A DNA stretch of 14,933 nt from Rubrobacter sp. (GCA_019247245.1 JAFAPF010000293.1:1-14933), one strand, 5' to 3'; shown: positions 6,052 to 14,130, numbered from the stretch's first letter. The notes: generated by a model from the letters alone, not told the origin. Made by a program: numbers and translations.

Positions 6052-7217
6052 AGGCCGTGGTGTGGCATGGCAAAGAAGACGTTCGGGTGGACAACGTGCC
6101 GGACCCGATCATCCAGGAGCCCACAGATGCCATCGTCCGTATAACCTCGACCGCTATCTGCGGCTCGGACCTACATCTCTACAGCAAGCTCTACCCCGTC
6201 ATGCGAGAGGGCGACATCATCGGCCATGAACCCATGGGCGTCGTCGAGGAGGTTGGTAGAGAGGTCGAGCATATAAGCCCCGGTGACCGCGTCGTCGTGC
6301 CCTTCAACATCTCCTGCGGGCGTTGCTACTTCTGCAATCAGCAACTCTACTCGCAGTGTGCCACGACGCGGTATAGGGGCAAGCTCGCCGAGAACTCGAA
6401 CCTGTTGGGGCGGGGCAGGGGCGCGAGCCTGTTCGGCTATACGCACCTCTACGGCGCCGTCCCCGGTAGTCAGGCCGAGTATTTGCGTGTCCCGCAGGCG
6501 CACTTCGGTCCGATAAAGGTGCCGGAGGGGCCCCCGGACGAGCGGTTCCTCTATCTCTCGGACGTTTTGCCGACCGCCTGGCAGGCAGTCGTCTACGCGG
6601 ACGTGCCCCAGGGCGGGACACTGGGAATATGGGGCCTCGGGCCCATAGGACAGATGTGTTCTAGGATCGCCTATCATCTGGGTGTCGGGCGTGTGATCGG
6701 GGTGGACGGCGTCCCCGAGCGCCTCTCGCTCGCCTCGAAGTATGGTGTGGAGACAATAGACCTCTCGGCGGTGGACGATGTCAAGGAGCTCGTGCTCGAG
6801 ATGACCGACGGTCGGGGCGTGGACGCTGCGATCGACGCCGTCGGCATGGAGGCCTCAGGCTCGCTAGTCAGCTCTATACTCCAGACGACCAAGGTCCAAC
6901 TTGATAGAACAAACGCCTTGCGTGAATGTATGTCTTCGATCCGACGCGGCGGAACCCTGTCGATAAGCGGTGTCTACGCCGGGCCGGTCCAGATGTTCCC
7001 CTTAGGAGACCTTTTCGACATGCAGGTTCAGGTCCGGATGGGTCAGGCCAACGTCCGGAGTTGGACTGACGATATCCTCCGCGTGCTTGGCGACGAGGAT
7101 CCTCTGGGCACCGAAGATCTCGCCACCCACTACATGGCGCTAGAAGATGCACCCTTTGGCTACGAGATCTTCCAGAAAAAGCAGGACGGCGCTATCAAAA
7201 TCGTCTTGAGGCCGTGA
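6048..7217 (+). CDS. Zinc-dependent alcohol dehydrogenase (MDR family, formaldehyde-dehydrogenase-like)
   Basis: A 389-residue medium-chain dehydrogenase that oxidises an alcohol, or a hydroxymethyl adduct, with NAD(P). Catalytic zinc ligands are C38 (ICGSDLH), H60-E61 (GHEPMG) and probably D172 (SDVLPTAW). The structural zinc site is C90, C93, C96 and C104. The cofactor site is GLGPIG (196-201), and D220 at the end of the second strand suggests NAD preference. The insert at about 105-140 and the long SSILQTTKVQLDRTNALREC segment recall the glutathione-dependent formaldehyde dehydrogenase and dismutase-like branch. The start is GTG at 6048, behind GGGAGGAGGG; it overlaps the SDR stop. Upstream extension of the frame to 5832 would overlap the SDR gene by over 200 bases and is not used. 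The substrate is unknown. Confidence 0.93.
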   Translation: MKAVVWHGKEDVRVDNVPDPIIQEPTDAIVRITSTAICGSDLHLYSKLYPVMREGDIIGHEPMGVVEEVGREVEHISPGDRVVVPFNISCGRCYFCNQQLYSQCATTRYRGKLAENSNLLGRGRGASLFGYTHLYGAVPGSQAEYLRVPQAHFGPIKVPEGPPDERFLYLSDVLPTAWQAVVYADVPQGGTLGIWGLGPIGQMCSRIAYHLGVGRVIGVDGVPERLSLASKYGVETIDLSAVDDVKELVLEMTDGRGVDAAIDAVGMEASGSLVSSILQTTKVQLDRTNALRECMSSIRRGGTLSISGVYAGPVQMFPLGDLFDMQVQVRMGQANVRSWTDDILRVLGDEDPLGTEDLATHYMALEDAPFGYEIFQKKQDGAIKIVLRP

Positions 7218-7260
7218 CCCCTCTTTTCCACGGTAACTCACATGCGATCTACGTAGTCCG

Positions 7261-7284
7261 AAAAAGTCTTGATTAGAGCAATCA
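7261..7284 (-). terminator. Weak terminator-like hairpin after the phosphotransferase
   Basis: On the minus strand TGATT (7284-7280, including the TGA stop) pairs with AATCA (7274-7270) around a five-base loop. Four bases and then TTTTT (7265-7261) follow. The stem is short and AT-rich, so confidence is low. Confidence 0.25.
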
Positions 7285-8277
7285 CCGAAGTTTGCCGTTG
7301 CGCGTTGTGAGAGATCCTTTACGTTTAGGATGAGCCTGGCAACAGGCTCTTGGAGCGAGCGAGCGATTGCCTGCGTATACGTTAGCTAAATGGCGACCGA
7401 AACCGGTGCTCCCCATCTGCGTCTTACAACGCTCCAACCTCCGCAGCGTGTAGGCCTGGAAGTCATCCGCCTGGTTGCCGTTCGCGTCCTGGATGAGTCC
7501 CCAGAGAGCCCAGAGTAGGTCGCTCATCACTTTGTAGAGGGTCAGGCGTGAGTAGAGCACGGGAGGCACATTGCCGTTGCAGTAGGTTTCCAGCATCATC
7601 CGGTCTTGCTCGGGCCCGAACCCAGCCTCTACCGAGAGGTCGCCGAGATCCCACATCGGATCGTTCATGCCGGAAAACTCCCAGTCAATAAGGTAGAGGT
7701 CTCTGCCAGTGTCCACGAAGTTCCCAGGCCACGGGTCGTTGTGGCAGGGTGCGAGGGGCACGGGAGAAGCTTCTAACGCCCGACGCATTTGCGCTACCTC
7801 TTGCGTTACCTCGTAATAAGCCTCGCGTGGCATCCCCAGTTTCCTTAGGATGCCCAGGTAGTTATCCATCATAGAGAAAACGTTGAAGCGGGACTTGAAA
7901 ACCGGACCGAAGCTGTGAACCTGCCTGAGCACCCGCGCGGCGCGAGCTGGCGCTAGCGAAGCGCGAATAAACCCGTTTCCGTTGGTGCAAGCTCCCTCGA
8001 TGAAACGGGATAGCATAGTACCGTCCTTTGTATCGAAGTAGAGCACCTCGGCGCTAACCCCGGCGGCGGCTGTGATCCGGGCGTTATGCTCCTCGGCCTC
8101 TCTGTCTATGTAATCACAAGTGTCCTTCCCGGGGAGCCTCAGCACGTAGGCTTCACTGTTGTTGATTATCTTGTAACTCGCGTTGGTGAGAGAGCCGAGA
8201 CGCTCGATTGTGAGGGCTTCACTGCATACACCTTCAAGTAACTGTATGCGCGCCAGCGCAGCGTATACCCTGTCCAA
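7282..8277 (-). CDS. Choline/ethanolamine-kinase-like (APH-fold) phosphotransferase
   Basis: A 331-residue protein of the aminoglycoside-phosphotransferase/choline kinase fold, which moves the ATP gamma-phosphate to a small hydroxylated substrate. Visible are a nucleotide loop region (ERLGSLTNASYKI, 25-37), the catalytic loop CHNDPWPGNF (H179, N180, D181, N186) and the metal-binding LIDWEFSG (D198), followed by DPMWDLGDL. I take TTG at 8277 as start because AGGAG lies five bases upstream and MDRVYAALARIQLLEG matches where the family begins. GTG at 8349, behind AGGGG, is an alternative that would add 24 residues with poor codon quality. The last 40 residues (after GSTGFGRHL) are basic and not typical. 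It follows the methyltransferase with a 162-base gap that holds a promoter-like site. The substrate is not determined. Confidence 0.87.
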   Translation of the reverse strand: MDRVYAALARIQLLEGVCSEALTIERLGSLTNASYKIINNSEAYVLRLPGKDTCDYIDREAEEHNARITAAAGVSAEVLYFDTKDGTMLSRFIEGACTNGNGFIRASLAPARAARVLRQVHSFGPVFKSRFNVFSMMDNYLGILRKLGMPREAYYEVTQEVAQMRRALEASPVPLAPCHNDPWPGNFVDTGRDLYLIDWEFSGMNDPMWDLGDLSVEAGFGPEQDRMMLETYCNGNVPPVLYSRLTLYKVMSDLLWALWGLIQDANGNQADDFQAYTLRRLERCKTQMGSTGFGRHLANVYAGNRSLAPRACCQAHPKRKGSLTTRNGKLR

Positions 8278-8377
8278 TCCCGCTCCTCTCTTCTCTTTAT
8301 TCCATTCGAGAGCACAATAACGCACAGTCCCTGTTGAGACCGCGGTCACCTACACCCCTATGCCAAAGTCCGAACCC

Positions 8378-8408
8378 ATTATACCGACTCTGGGCAAGCT
8401 CTTTGCAA
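8378..8408 (-). promoter_or_regulatory. Promoter-like site before the phosphotransferase
   Basis: On the minus strand TTGCAA (8408-8403) and a perfect TATAAT (8383-8378) are separated by 19 bases. It lies about 100 bases before the TTG start at 8277. The spacer is longer than ideal, so the hexamers support it more than the spacing does. Confidence 0.4.
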
Positions 8409-8439
8409 ACTTACCGGGCGATTGGAGCTTCGTGGCGGT

Positions 8440-9273
8440 TTATTTACGGAGCGAGAAGAGTATGGTTGCCTGACCAATGTCTCGTCGCCGGGTGTCGTTG
8501 CGTGCCACATAAGCTTGCAGCTCGTTTTTCGCATCCAGCTTCTGAATCCGGGAGAAGACCCGCTCCAGGCGGTCTTCCGTAACCAGCGACCAGACCGAAT
8601 CGCCATCCCGCCACTCTTTGTTCAGGGGACCGCGGGGGTCGAGGTAAGCATCGCCTTGTAGCGTGGCATCGACCGGTACGACCCTTCCCTGGTGAGCGAA
8701 GCCGCAACCATCGAGGATTTCGATCAGCTCGTCGAGGGGAGCATAACGGGCTCGGAGAGCATCGGCAGCTTCCGGGATCAGGCTGTAATGCCAGTAGCCG
8801 TGGCGTAGCTGCTCCTGCGAACAGGTGTTGACGGTGAGAACTCCGTTGGGTTTGAGCACTCGGGCAAACTCAAGAAAGACCTGCTGGTGGGCAGGGAAAC
8901 CTTTGGGCGCGTCATCCGGCAGGTGATGAAGTACCTGATTTATCATAACGCCGTCGAACGTTGCATCCTCGAAGGGCAACGCGTCGATCGGGGAGGAGTA
9001 GAACGAGACCCGACCCTCAGCCTTAAAGGGCGCCAACTTCTGAGCGGCGACCTCGAGCATGCCCGGATTCAGATCCACCGCCTCGATCCGACCGACGTGA
9101 TTGAGCAGCGCTTGAGAATAGCTGCCGGTACCACACCCTGCGTCTAGCACAACCATCCGGTTCAGTGGCGTCTGTGCGTGGGCGAAGCAGCCAACGATGA
9201 TCTCGGTCCCTACCGGCTCCCGCGTCTTGTCGTAATGCTTGGATGTCTGCGTGTAGTTCTCATAGCTGCTCAT
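8440..9273 (-). CDS. Class I SAM-dependent methyltransferase
   Basis: A 277-residue cytosolic methyltransferase of the Methyltransf_11/UbiE-like type. Motif I is VVLDAGCGTG (41-50), which binds SAM. Motif II is EAVDLNPGML with acidic D67. Motif IV is FDGVMINQVLHHL (106-118), and RVLKPNGVLTVNT marks the next strand. The C-terminal 100 residues form the variable substrate region and give no hint of target. The N-terminus SSYENYTQTSKHYDKTREPVG is a typical methyltransferase lead. The start is ATG at 9273; the nearest ribosome-like sequence (AGAGTAAG) is weak and a better AAGGAG lies 17 bases upstream, with no in-frame start nearer to it. It sits 71 bases after the PhoD-like locus on the same strand. 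Confidence 0.9.
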   Translation of the reverse strand: MSSYENYTQTSKHYDKTREPVGTEIIVGCFAHAQTPLNRMVVLDAGCGTGSYSQALLNHVGRIEAVDLNPGMLEVAAQKLAPFKAEGRVSFYSSPIDALPFEDATFDGVMINQVLHHLPDDAPKGFPAHQQVFLEFARVLKPNGVLTVNTCSQEQLRHGYWHYSLIPEAADALRARYAPLDELIEILDGCGFAHQGRVVPVDATLQGDAYLDPRGPLNKEWRDGDSVWSLVTEDRLERVFSRIQKLDAKNELQAYVARNDTRRRDIGQATILFSLRK

Positions 9274-9344
9274 TTCGAACTTACTCTTTTCTCCTTGTCT
9301 AAGCGTGCCACAACCTACTCGGGTACCACGGTCCTGGTATATCC

Positions 9345-10745
9345 TTAGGTGGTATGCCCCGAGGGATCACGAGCTGATCGTCTAAGTCTAGCTCTATTAT
9401 CGTAGGCCAGGCTCGCTACCTGCCCGCGAATGCTCACACGGAAACGATATACTCGTTTATCGTCTCTGACATGCTCGAGCTCTATAAGTCCGAAGTTCCG
9501 GGTTGCCCGCAGACCCAGGAGCTGCGCCTTATTGCTCGATTCCTGGTTTGCGTGATGGTCGAGAGGAAATCGTATGCCCATTTCGTCTGGTGTGCGATCC
9601 GCAACGGAGGAAGCGATGGCATCTTCCGATAAGCTCTTTAGCATCTCGTGTACGGGTGCCTGCCGAATACCTTTGTTGTAACGCTCGATAAGCTCCTCGG
9701 CTGGCGACTCACGTGAGATGGGAGAGCTGATCAATTGATAGCTAGCCGTGTTCCTACGATGCTCAGGCTTTCTGGAGCCGAATACATGCATGGCGCCCAT
9801 GTGCGAGTCCCCCGAGAGGACGAAAATAGCTCGTGGACGCAGCTCGTTAGCAAGCTCTAACAAGAGATCGAGCACATGCGTTAGGTCGGATTGGTTATGC
9901 TCAGAGATCCACTGATCGTCCATATTGTATGTGGTGCTTAGGTCTTCCTCGACGACCTGCCATTCGAAAGCCTCCCCCACGATTTCTCTACCAGAGATAT
10001 ACCCGATGCCGTTACCTACTACCGGGCCAGCCACCCAAGCATCTAGGAGGGCCGCGCCCGTGCCCACCGCGCTCGCCAAGGCCTCCTCGAGTTCCTGGTT
10101 GAACCTCTCAAGCTCTGCCAGCGAAACGAGGGCGAGCGGCACCGCTGCTATAAAGAAAATAACATCTGCTTGCTGGATCTCTCGGCTCCTGGCCCATTCC
10201 TCCATCGCTGCAAACTGCTCCTTACCCAGGATAGCGAAAGATTCTGTAGGGTCGTTGCGGACCTCGGTTCCGCGGACGGTTCGGCTGTCCGCGACAAAGA
10301 ACGCTGCGGGGACCCGGTGGAAGCTGTAGTAAATAGGACTAGAGGGGTTGGTTCCACCCGGGTTGTGGGCGTGCTGGAAAGCGTGGTAGGCCCGTATTGC
10401 GCCGTTAACTCGACGGCGAACCGCCGGGGCAACGGCATTCATAGTTTGGATGATGCCATCGGAAGGCGACGGGGATCCCCAGTCATCGATGATCTCGTGG
10501 TCGTCCAACGTCATGTAGGTAGGAGTACGACGTAGCACCTCACGTATAGGCTTGTATGTCCAATACTGGTGGTAGCGTTTCACGTACTCCTTGAACCAGG
10601 CTTCCTCTTTATCTCCCTCGAGCCCGTGCTCATAAATCTGGTCCCCCATGAGGAGCATTAGATCGTAGTCACGGCTTTGTGCCAACGCCTGCCAGCGTTC
10701 GAGGCTCCTTTCGGTGGTGGGAGTGTGGCAAGAGCCAAATACCAA
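9345..10745 (-). CDS. PhoD-like metallophosphatase catalytic domain (C-terminal part of a split gene)
   Basis: This frame holds the catalytic half of an alkaline phosphatase D-like enzyme, which uses a metal centre on phosphomono- or diesters. Counting from TTG 10745: VFGSCHTP (2-9), MGDQIYEHG (33-41), TLDDHEIIDDWG (79-90), VADSR, and SGDSHMGAMH (311-320), all family metal-site motifs. The catalytic signature looks intact. The only start candidate near the right place is this TTG, and no ribosome site precedes it. Moving the start further in would cut away the GSC and GD motifs. The frame continues upstream through 12 sense codons (FITAPTDTDSLS) to a TAA at 10782-10784, beyond which the missing N-terminal domain is encoded in the same frame. 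It is therefore probably not an independent gene. Confidence 0.75.
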   Translation of the reverse strand: MVFGSCHTPTTERSLERWQALAQSRDYDLMLLMGDQIYEHGLEGDKEEAWFKEYVKRYHQYWTYKPIREVLRRTPTYMTLDDHEIIDDWGSPSPSDGIIQTMNAVAPAVRRRVNGAIRAYHAFQHAHNPGGTNPSSPIYYSFHRVPAAFFVADSRTVRGTEVRNDPTESFAILGKEQFAAMEEWARSREIQQADVIFFIAAVPLALVSLAELERFNQELEEALASAVGTGAALLDAWVAGPVVGNGIGYISGREIVGEAFEWQVVEEDLSTTYNMDDQWISEHNQSDLTHVLDLLLELANELRPRAIFVLSGDSHMGAMHVFGSRKPEHRRNTASYQLISSPISRESPAEELIERYNKGIRQAPVHEMLKSLSEDAIASSVADRTPDEMGIRFPLDHHANQESSNKAQLLGLRATRNFGLIELEHVRDDKRVYRFRVSIRGQVASLAYDNRARLRRSARDPSGHTT

Positions 10746-10781
10746 GCTGAGGCTATCAGTGTCGGTTGGCGCGGTGATGAA

Positions 10782-11564
10782 TTACCCCTTCGCCAGTACG
10801 TGTGTCTTGGCAGCTTTTTCCACGGCCGCCTCAGAACTCTGCGCCCCTGCAGAGAATTCTCGGAAGCGGAGTTGAAAGGTGTAGTTCGTAGCCGGTTTCA
10901 GATTCGTAAACTCCAACTTGGCGGTATTCGCCCGTCCGGGGAAGATCACCGGCTGGAGTGCGGAAGGCGATACAATGGTCTTTCCGGGTTCGTTCGGGAT
11001 TTCATCGATCTCACAAACATAACTGTGGCCGAGGAGGATAGTCCCGTGACGGCAGAACCAAAGCGTTGCCAACTCGCTTGTTGTATGCCCGACGATGGCT
11101 TTAGCGAAATCGCGCACCACCTTTTGCTCGGCTCGCTTAACTTCAACCAGTGCCCCTTCATGGTCCCGTAAGGGAAAGGAGCCGACTGTACTGTCGAACC
11201 CTGCAAGCCTTGTCCAGATGCTAAACCTTGCCACAACCTCATCCGGCGGCCTTGTTCGGCTTGCTGGAGATCCGCCTACTGGGACCTCCAACCTTGCTCG
11301 ACGTTGCCTATGGAAAGCTTCATTGATATCTAAGCAACATGAAGAAATGCCTCCGGCTCCACTTATAATTCGTTGGGAAAGGCTCTCGCCTTCGCCATCG
11401 ATGAACGTACACTCGCTGCGAGTTGGGCTGTTAGTAGCATCTTCGGGGTTTGAAGGCTTGGCTACCTGCCACCTCGGCGCTACCTCCACGGTAACCTCGA
11501 CGTGGGTACCAATAACAGGAGTAGCAGAGACAAACTCTTCGAGACGAGCAACGATGGTGATCAT
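10782..11564 (-). CDS. PhoD N-terminal domain fragment, ended by an in-frame TAA
   Basis: This 260-residue product starts at ATG 11564 with a weak ribosome site (GGGATAAG). The first 150 residues are unlike anything I recognise. From about 158 on, GHTTSELATLWF and LEFTNLKPATNYTFQLRF look like the beta-sandwich N-terminal domain of PhoD proteins, which normally ends in a G-x-F-x-T-x-P linker just before the catalytic FGSC motif. Here the frame reads ...LAKG, then stop, then FITAP and onward to LVFGSC. The product lacks all metal ligands and should have no phosphatase activity. A 12-bp palindrome, GCGCTATAGCGC (11575-11586), lies just upstream of the start. Confidence 0.7.
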   Translation of the reverse strand: MITIVARLEEFVSATPVIGTHVEVTVEVAPRWQVAKPSNPEDATNSPTRSECTFIDGEGESLSQRIISGAGGISSCCLDINEAFHRQRRARLEVPVGGSPASRTRPPDEVVARFSIWTRLAGFDSTVGSFPLRDHEGALVEVKRAEQKVVRDFAKAIVGHTTSELATLWFCRHGTILLGHSYVCEIDEIPNEPGKTIVSPSALQPVIFPGRANTAKLEFTNLKPATNYTFQLRFREFSAGAQSSEAAVEKAAKTHVLAKG

Positions 11565-11683
11565 AGCTTATCCCGCGCTATAGCGCAGCGGGGTGCTTGT
11601 TATCTCTGACACAGATGTTCCCTTCGTTCGTCCTGAGAGCCATACTAAACCAAAGTTTTACTCGCAGTTAACGCTCTTGTTAC

Positions 11684-11726
11684 TTGAGGTAGGCTCTTCC
11701 AGCCTATAATAGGCCTACGTGTACAC
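11684..11726 (+). promoter_or_regulatory. Promoter with overlapping palindromes before the sugar isomerase gene
   Basis: TTGAGG (11684-11689) and a perfect TATAAT (11705-11710) are separated by 15 bases. The -10 box sits in the middle of a 13-base inverted repeat, GCCTAT-A-ATAGGC (11702-11714). A second palindrome, GTGTACAC, follows at 11719-11726. This suggests a repressor-type operator over the -10 and start site. The short spacer lowers confidence in the -35. The rest of the 254-base intergenic region (11565-11818) shows no gene. Confidence 0.45.
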
Positions 11727-11818
11727 CTTTTTTACATACAAAGATGTAGAGCGTTCGTAGCTACATGAAGATAAGCTCTCTGCCGGCAGTCTACAGTTCT
11801 GAGGGAGGAAAGAACCGT

Positions 11819-12751
11819 ATGGCATTTCGTAGCGTGGGTATCAACCTGCCGCATCTACATCTGGATGGCGTCTCTCGGTTTATAGAGGACTTGGAAGCCT
11901 TGAAGGACGCTGGCCCCGATTTCGTGGAGGTTTGGCCCCATCACCTGGGCGTCATTCTCGGCGGTGATCTGAACCCGGTCCGGCTACATGCTGTCCAGGA
12001 GGTGCTTCTGGAGGCAGATTTGGCCTATACCGTCCACGCCCCGCTCGAGATAAACCTTATGGATTTGACCGCTCCCAAGCTTCAACGTGATGTCTTGTAC
12101 GCCAGCCTCCGGTTCGCGCACAGCATCGACGCGGAGGTTGTGGTCTGCCACGCCGGCCAGCGGGTGGGACCGCGTGACGCCCGGTACAGTTTGAGGGACC
12201 AACTAATCGCCGAGCGGTCTGCTCTGCGAGAGGCGGGGGATATGGCGGCGGAGCTTGGCGTGACGGTCGCTGTAGAAAACTACTATCCCGAGCTACCCAT
12301 TATTCGTGGTGCGGTTTACGACTACTCCGTTTGGCCCTCCGAGCTAGCTGAGCAGATCTCAGCGGTCGATCATCCTTCGGTCGGCATTTGCCTAGACGTG
12401 GGACACGCGGCCCTGGCCGCTGGCGTCTTCGGATTTGACTACGTCGAGGGATGCGCTACCGTCGCGCCGCTCGTTCGCCACATACACCTGCACGACAACC
12501 TGGGAAGAACCAACCTTACGGGCGAGCTACAGGTCTCCGAGCATCACGTCTACGGGTTGGGAGACTTGCACCTACCACCTGGGAGAGGGAACATCCCACT
12601 AGGGGAGATGTTGCGGCGGGTGGACTTCCCAGAAAACCCCGCGTGCTGCGTAGAACTCTGTCCGGATCTCTACTCTTTAGCCCCGGAGGCACTCCAGGCG
12701 GCCCGCGAGCTCGGAGAACCGGTGGCAGCCTGGGAGCGGGTTTCCTCTTAA
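11819..12751 (+). CDS. Sugar phosphate isomerase/epimerase-like TIM-barrel protein
   Basis: A 310-residue protein of the xylose-isomerase-like/AP-endonuclease-2 TIM-barrel superfamily. Expected metal and substrate residues appear in order: E37 (FVEVWP), H73 (VHAPLE), H111 (VVCHAG), E153 (AVENYYPE), D193 and H196 (CLDVGHA), H221-H223-H225 (RHIHLHDN) and E279 (VELCPD). This pattern supports a metal-dependent isomerase, epimerase or lyase on a sugar-like substrate, not a DNA repair enzyme specifically. The start is ATG at 11819, ten bases after GGGAGG; the frame is open back to 11765, but those 18 codons lack a ribosome site and include the Shine-Dalgarno itself. It lies about 109 bases after a TATAAT promoter and 134 bases before the HAD-Nudix gene. 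Confidence 0.88.
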   Translation: MAFRSVGINLPHLHLDGVSRFIEDLEALKDAGPDFVEVWPHHLGVILGGDLNPVRLHAVQEVLLEADLAYTVHAPLEINLMDLTAPKLQRDVLYASLRFAHSIDAEVVVCHAGQRVGPRDARYSLRDQLIAERSALREAGDMAAELGVTVAVENYYPELPIIRGAVYDYSVWPSELAEQISAVDHPSVGICLDVGHAALAAGVFGFDYVEGCATVAPLVRHIHLHDNLGRTNLTGELQVSEHHVYGLGDLHLPPGRGNIPLGEMLRRVDFPENPACCVELCPDLYSLAPEALQAARELGEPVAAWERVSS

Positions 12752-12885
12752 CTTCAGGCCAACTGCTTATCTCAAAGCCCGTACTGCGGGTATCGTCTCA
12801 GCAAGTGCCTTTCGCCCAGCCCCGGTAGGATAGTTGCCGGTAAGGGTATAGGCCTTAAGCGTCCTGAGTAGAAGGAGAAGCTTGT

Positions 12886-14130
12886 ATGCTGGTAGAGCGG
12901 TTCGACGTGTTCTTGTTCGACCTCGATGGTGTTGTCTATCTTGGGGACGAACCGCTTCCCCACGCGAGGGAGTCCTTGGCCCGGCTACGTAGCGCGGGCA
13001 AAGCGGTACTTTTCTTGACCAACGATCCGCGTCCGACACGGTCAGAAGTGGCTCGACGGTTGGCTAGACTGGGCATAGAGGCTCGCCAGCAGGAGATCTT
13101 CGCTTCAGGGTGGGCTACGGCAAGATGCCTCAAACAAAGTGACGTGCGTTCTGCCTACGTCGTCGGGAGTCCTGGGTTAATTTCTGAGATCCGCGAGGCT
13201 GGGGTCGAGGTCATTGAGTCTGGACACCCTGAAGCAGTTGTGATCGGGGGCGACGAACGTACCTCTTACGCCCATATCGAGAGGGCAGTGAGGCTCATTT
13301 TGGGAGGAGCGAGATTCGTAGCTACCAACCCAGATAGTTCTTACCCCACCCCGGAAGGTCCTATCCCAGGTGCTGGGGCGGTGGTGGCGGCCATCCAGGC
13401 CGCCTCAAACAAGCGGCCCGCCGTGACCGTGGGAAAGCCTTATCCCGAAATGTTCGACCTGGCGTTGGAAGAATTCGAGGACAAGACCGGGCGGATTGTT
13501 ATGGTCGGGGACAACCCCTCGACAGATATCCTGGGGGCTCATCGGGTAGGTATAACGGGCATCTTGGTTTCAAGGACACCCGTGAGGTTTCGCTCTAACC
13601 AAGACTTTCGCATCCCAGATGCCGTTATTCCCGATCTTTCTTTTCTCTTCGATCCAAGAGTATCCGTTCGCGCGTGGAAGAGCCCTTCTTTCTCGTGGCC
13701 CGACCGGGTAGAGGCAGGTGTAGCCGCCGTGATACTCAACCGTAAAAATGAGGTGCTCTTGGTGAGAAGAGTCGATCGTGATCTTTGGAGCGTGCCATCA
13801 GGAGGTATCGAAAGGGGAGAGAGCATCAAGGAAGCGGTAAGCCGCAACGTGATCGAGGAGACAGGGTTGAAAGTTGCGGCAACACGGCTCATAGGGGTCT
13901 ACTCCGACCCCGCCTCTCAGGTGTTCTGCTATCCGGCGCGGGAAGCCGTTCAGTTTATTACCTGTTGCTTCTTATGTGTGATAGAGGGAGAGATCCTTCA
14001 AGCAGTCGATACCGAAGCTTCCGGTGCTGCGTTTTTCAACCCGGAGAAGCTTCCGGCCGGTCTGCTGCCCACACATTCCAAGTGGCTGTCCGACACCCTG
14101 GCGGGCAGAGAACCTCCTTTCATCCGGTAA
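12886..14130 (+). CDS. HAD-IIA phosphatase fused to a Nudix hydrolase domain
   Basis: A 414-residue bifunctional-looking hydrolase. Residues 1-258 are a NagD/p-nitrophenylphosphatase-like HAD-IIA domain: motif I DLDGVVYLG with D12 and D14, motif II FLTND (T45), motif III K184 (VGKPYPEMF) and motif IV GDNPSTD (D209, D214). The cap lies between motifs II and III. After a short linker, residues 275-410 are a Nudix domain with box GGIERGE (306-312) through RNVIEETGL (320-328). The usual box has REUxEExGU; here the first Glu is Asn (N321, codon AAC). Nudix enzymes cleave nucleoside diphosphates linked to X, and HAD-IIA enzymes remove phosphate from sugars or nucleotides, so the pair could act in sequence. 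ATG at 12886 has AGGAG eight bases upstream. The gene converges on the metallophosphoesterase gene. Confidence 0.93.
   Translation: MLVERFDVFLFDLDGVVYLGDEPLPHARESLARLRSAGKAVLFLTNDPRPTRSEVARRLARLGIEARQQEIFASGWATARCLKQSDVRSAYVVGSPGLISEIREAGVEVIESGHPEAVVIGGDERTSYAHIERAVRLILGGARFVATNPDSSYPTPEGPIPGAGAVVAAIQAASNKRPAVTVGKPYPEMFDLALEEFEDKTGRIVMVGDNPSTDILGAHRVGITGILVSRTPVRFRSNQDFRIPDAVIPDLSFLFDPRVSVRAWKSPSFSWPDRVEAGVAAVILNRKNEVLLVRRVDRDLWSVPSGGIERGESIKEAVSRNVIEETGLKVAATRLIGVYSDPASQVFCYPAREAVQFITCCFLCVIEGEILQAVDTEASGAAFFNPEKLPAGLLPTHSKWLSDTLAGREPPFIR

Larger units (their letters stand above)
9345..11564 (-). pseudogene. PhoD-like alkaline phosphatase locus interrupted by one nonsense codon
   Basis: The two fragments above share one reading frame of 740 codons, broken only by TAA at 10782-10784. 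Read through it, the protein has the usual PhoD order: N-terminal beta-sandwich, G-x-F-x-T-x-P linker, then catalytic domain. A single C-to-T change from CAA (Gln) would give the TAA and would restore GQFITAP. No frameshift or other stop was found in the rest of the frame. It may be a recent pseudogene, a read-through gene or a sequencing error. Confidence 0.7.

Noticed and set aside
7212..7233. CCGTG/CACGG stem at the end of the zinc dehydrogenase as a terminator
   Set aside because: Only five base pairs, it overlaps the stop codon, and no T-run follows the 3' arm.
12770..12800. CCCG-TACTG-CGGG hairpin between the isomerase and HAD-Nudix genes as a terminator
   Set aside because: A four-pair stem without a T-run is expected by chance at this GC content.
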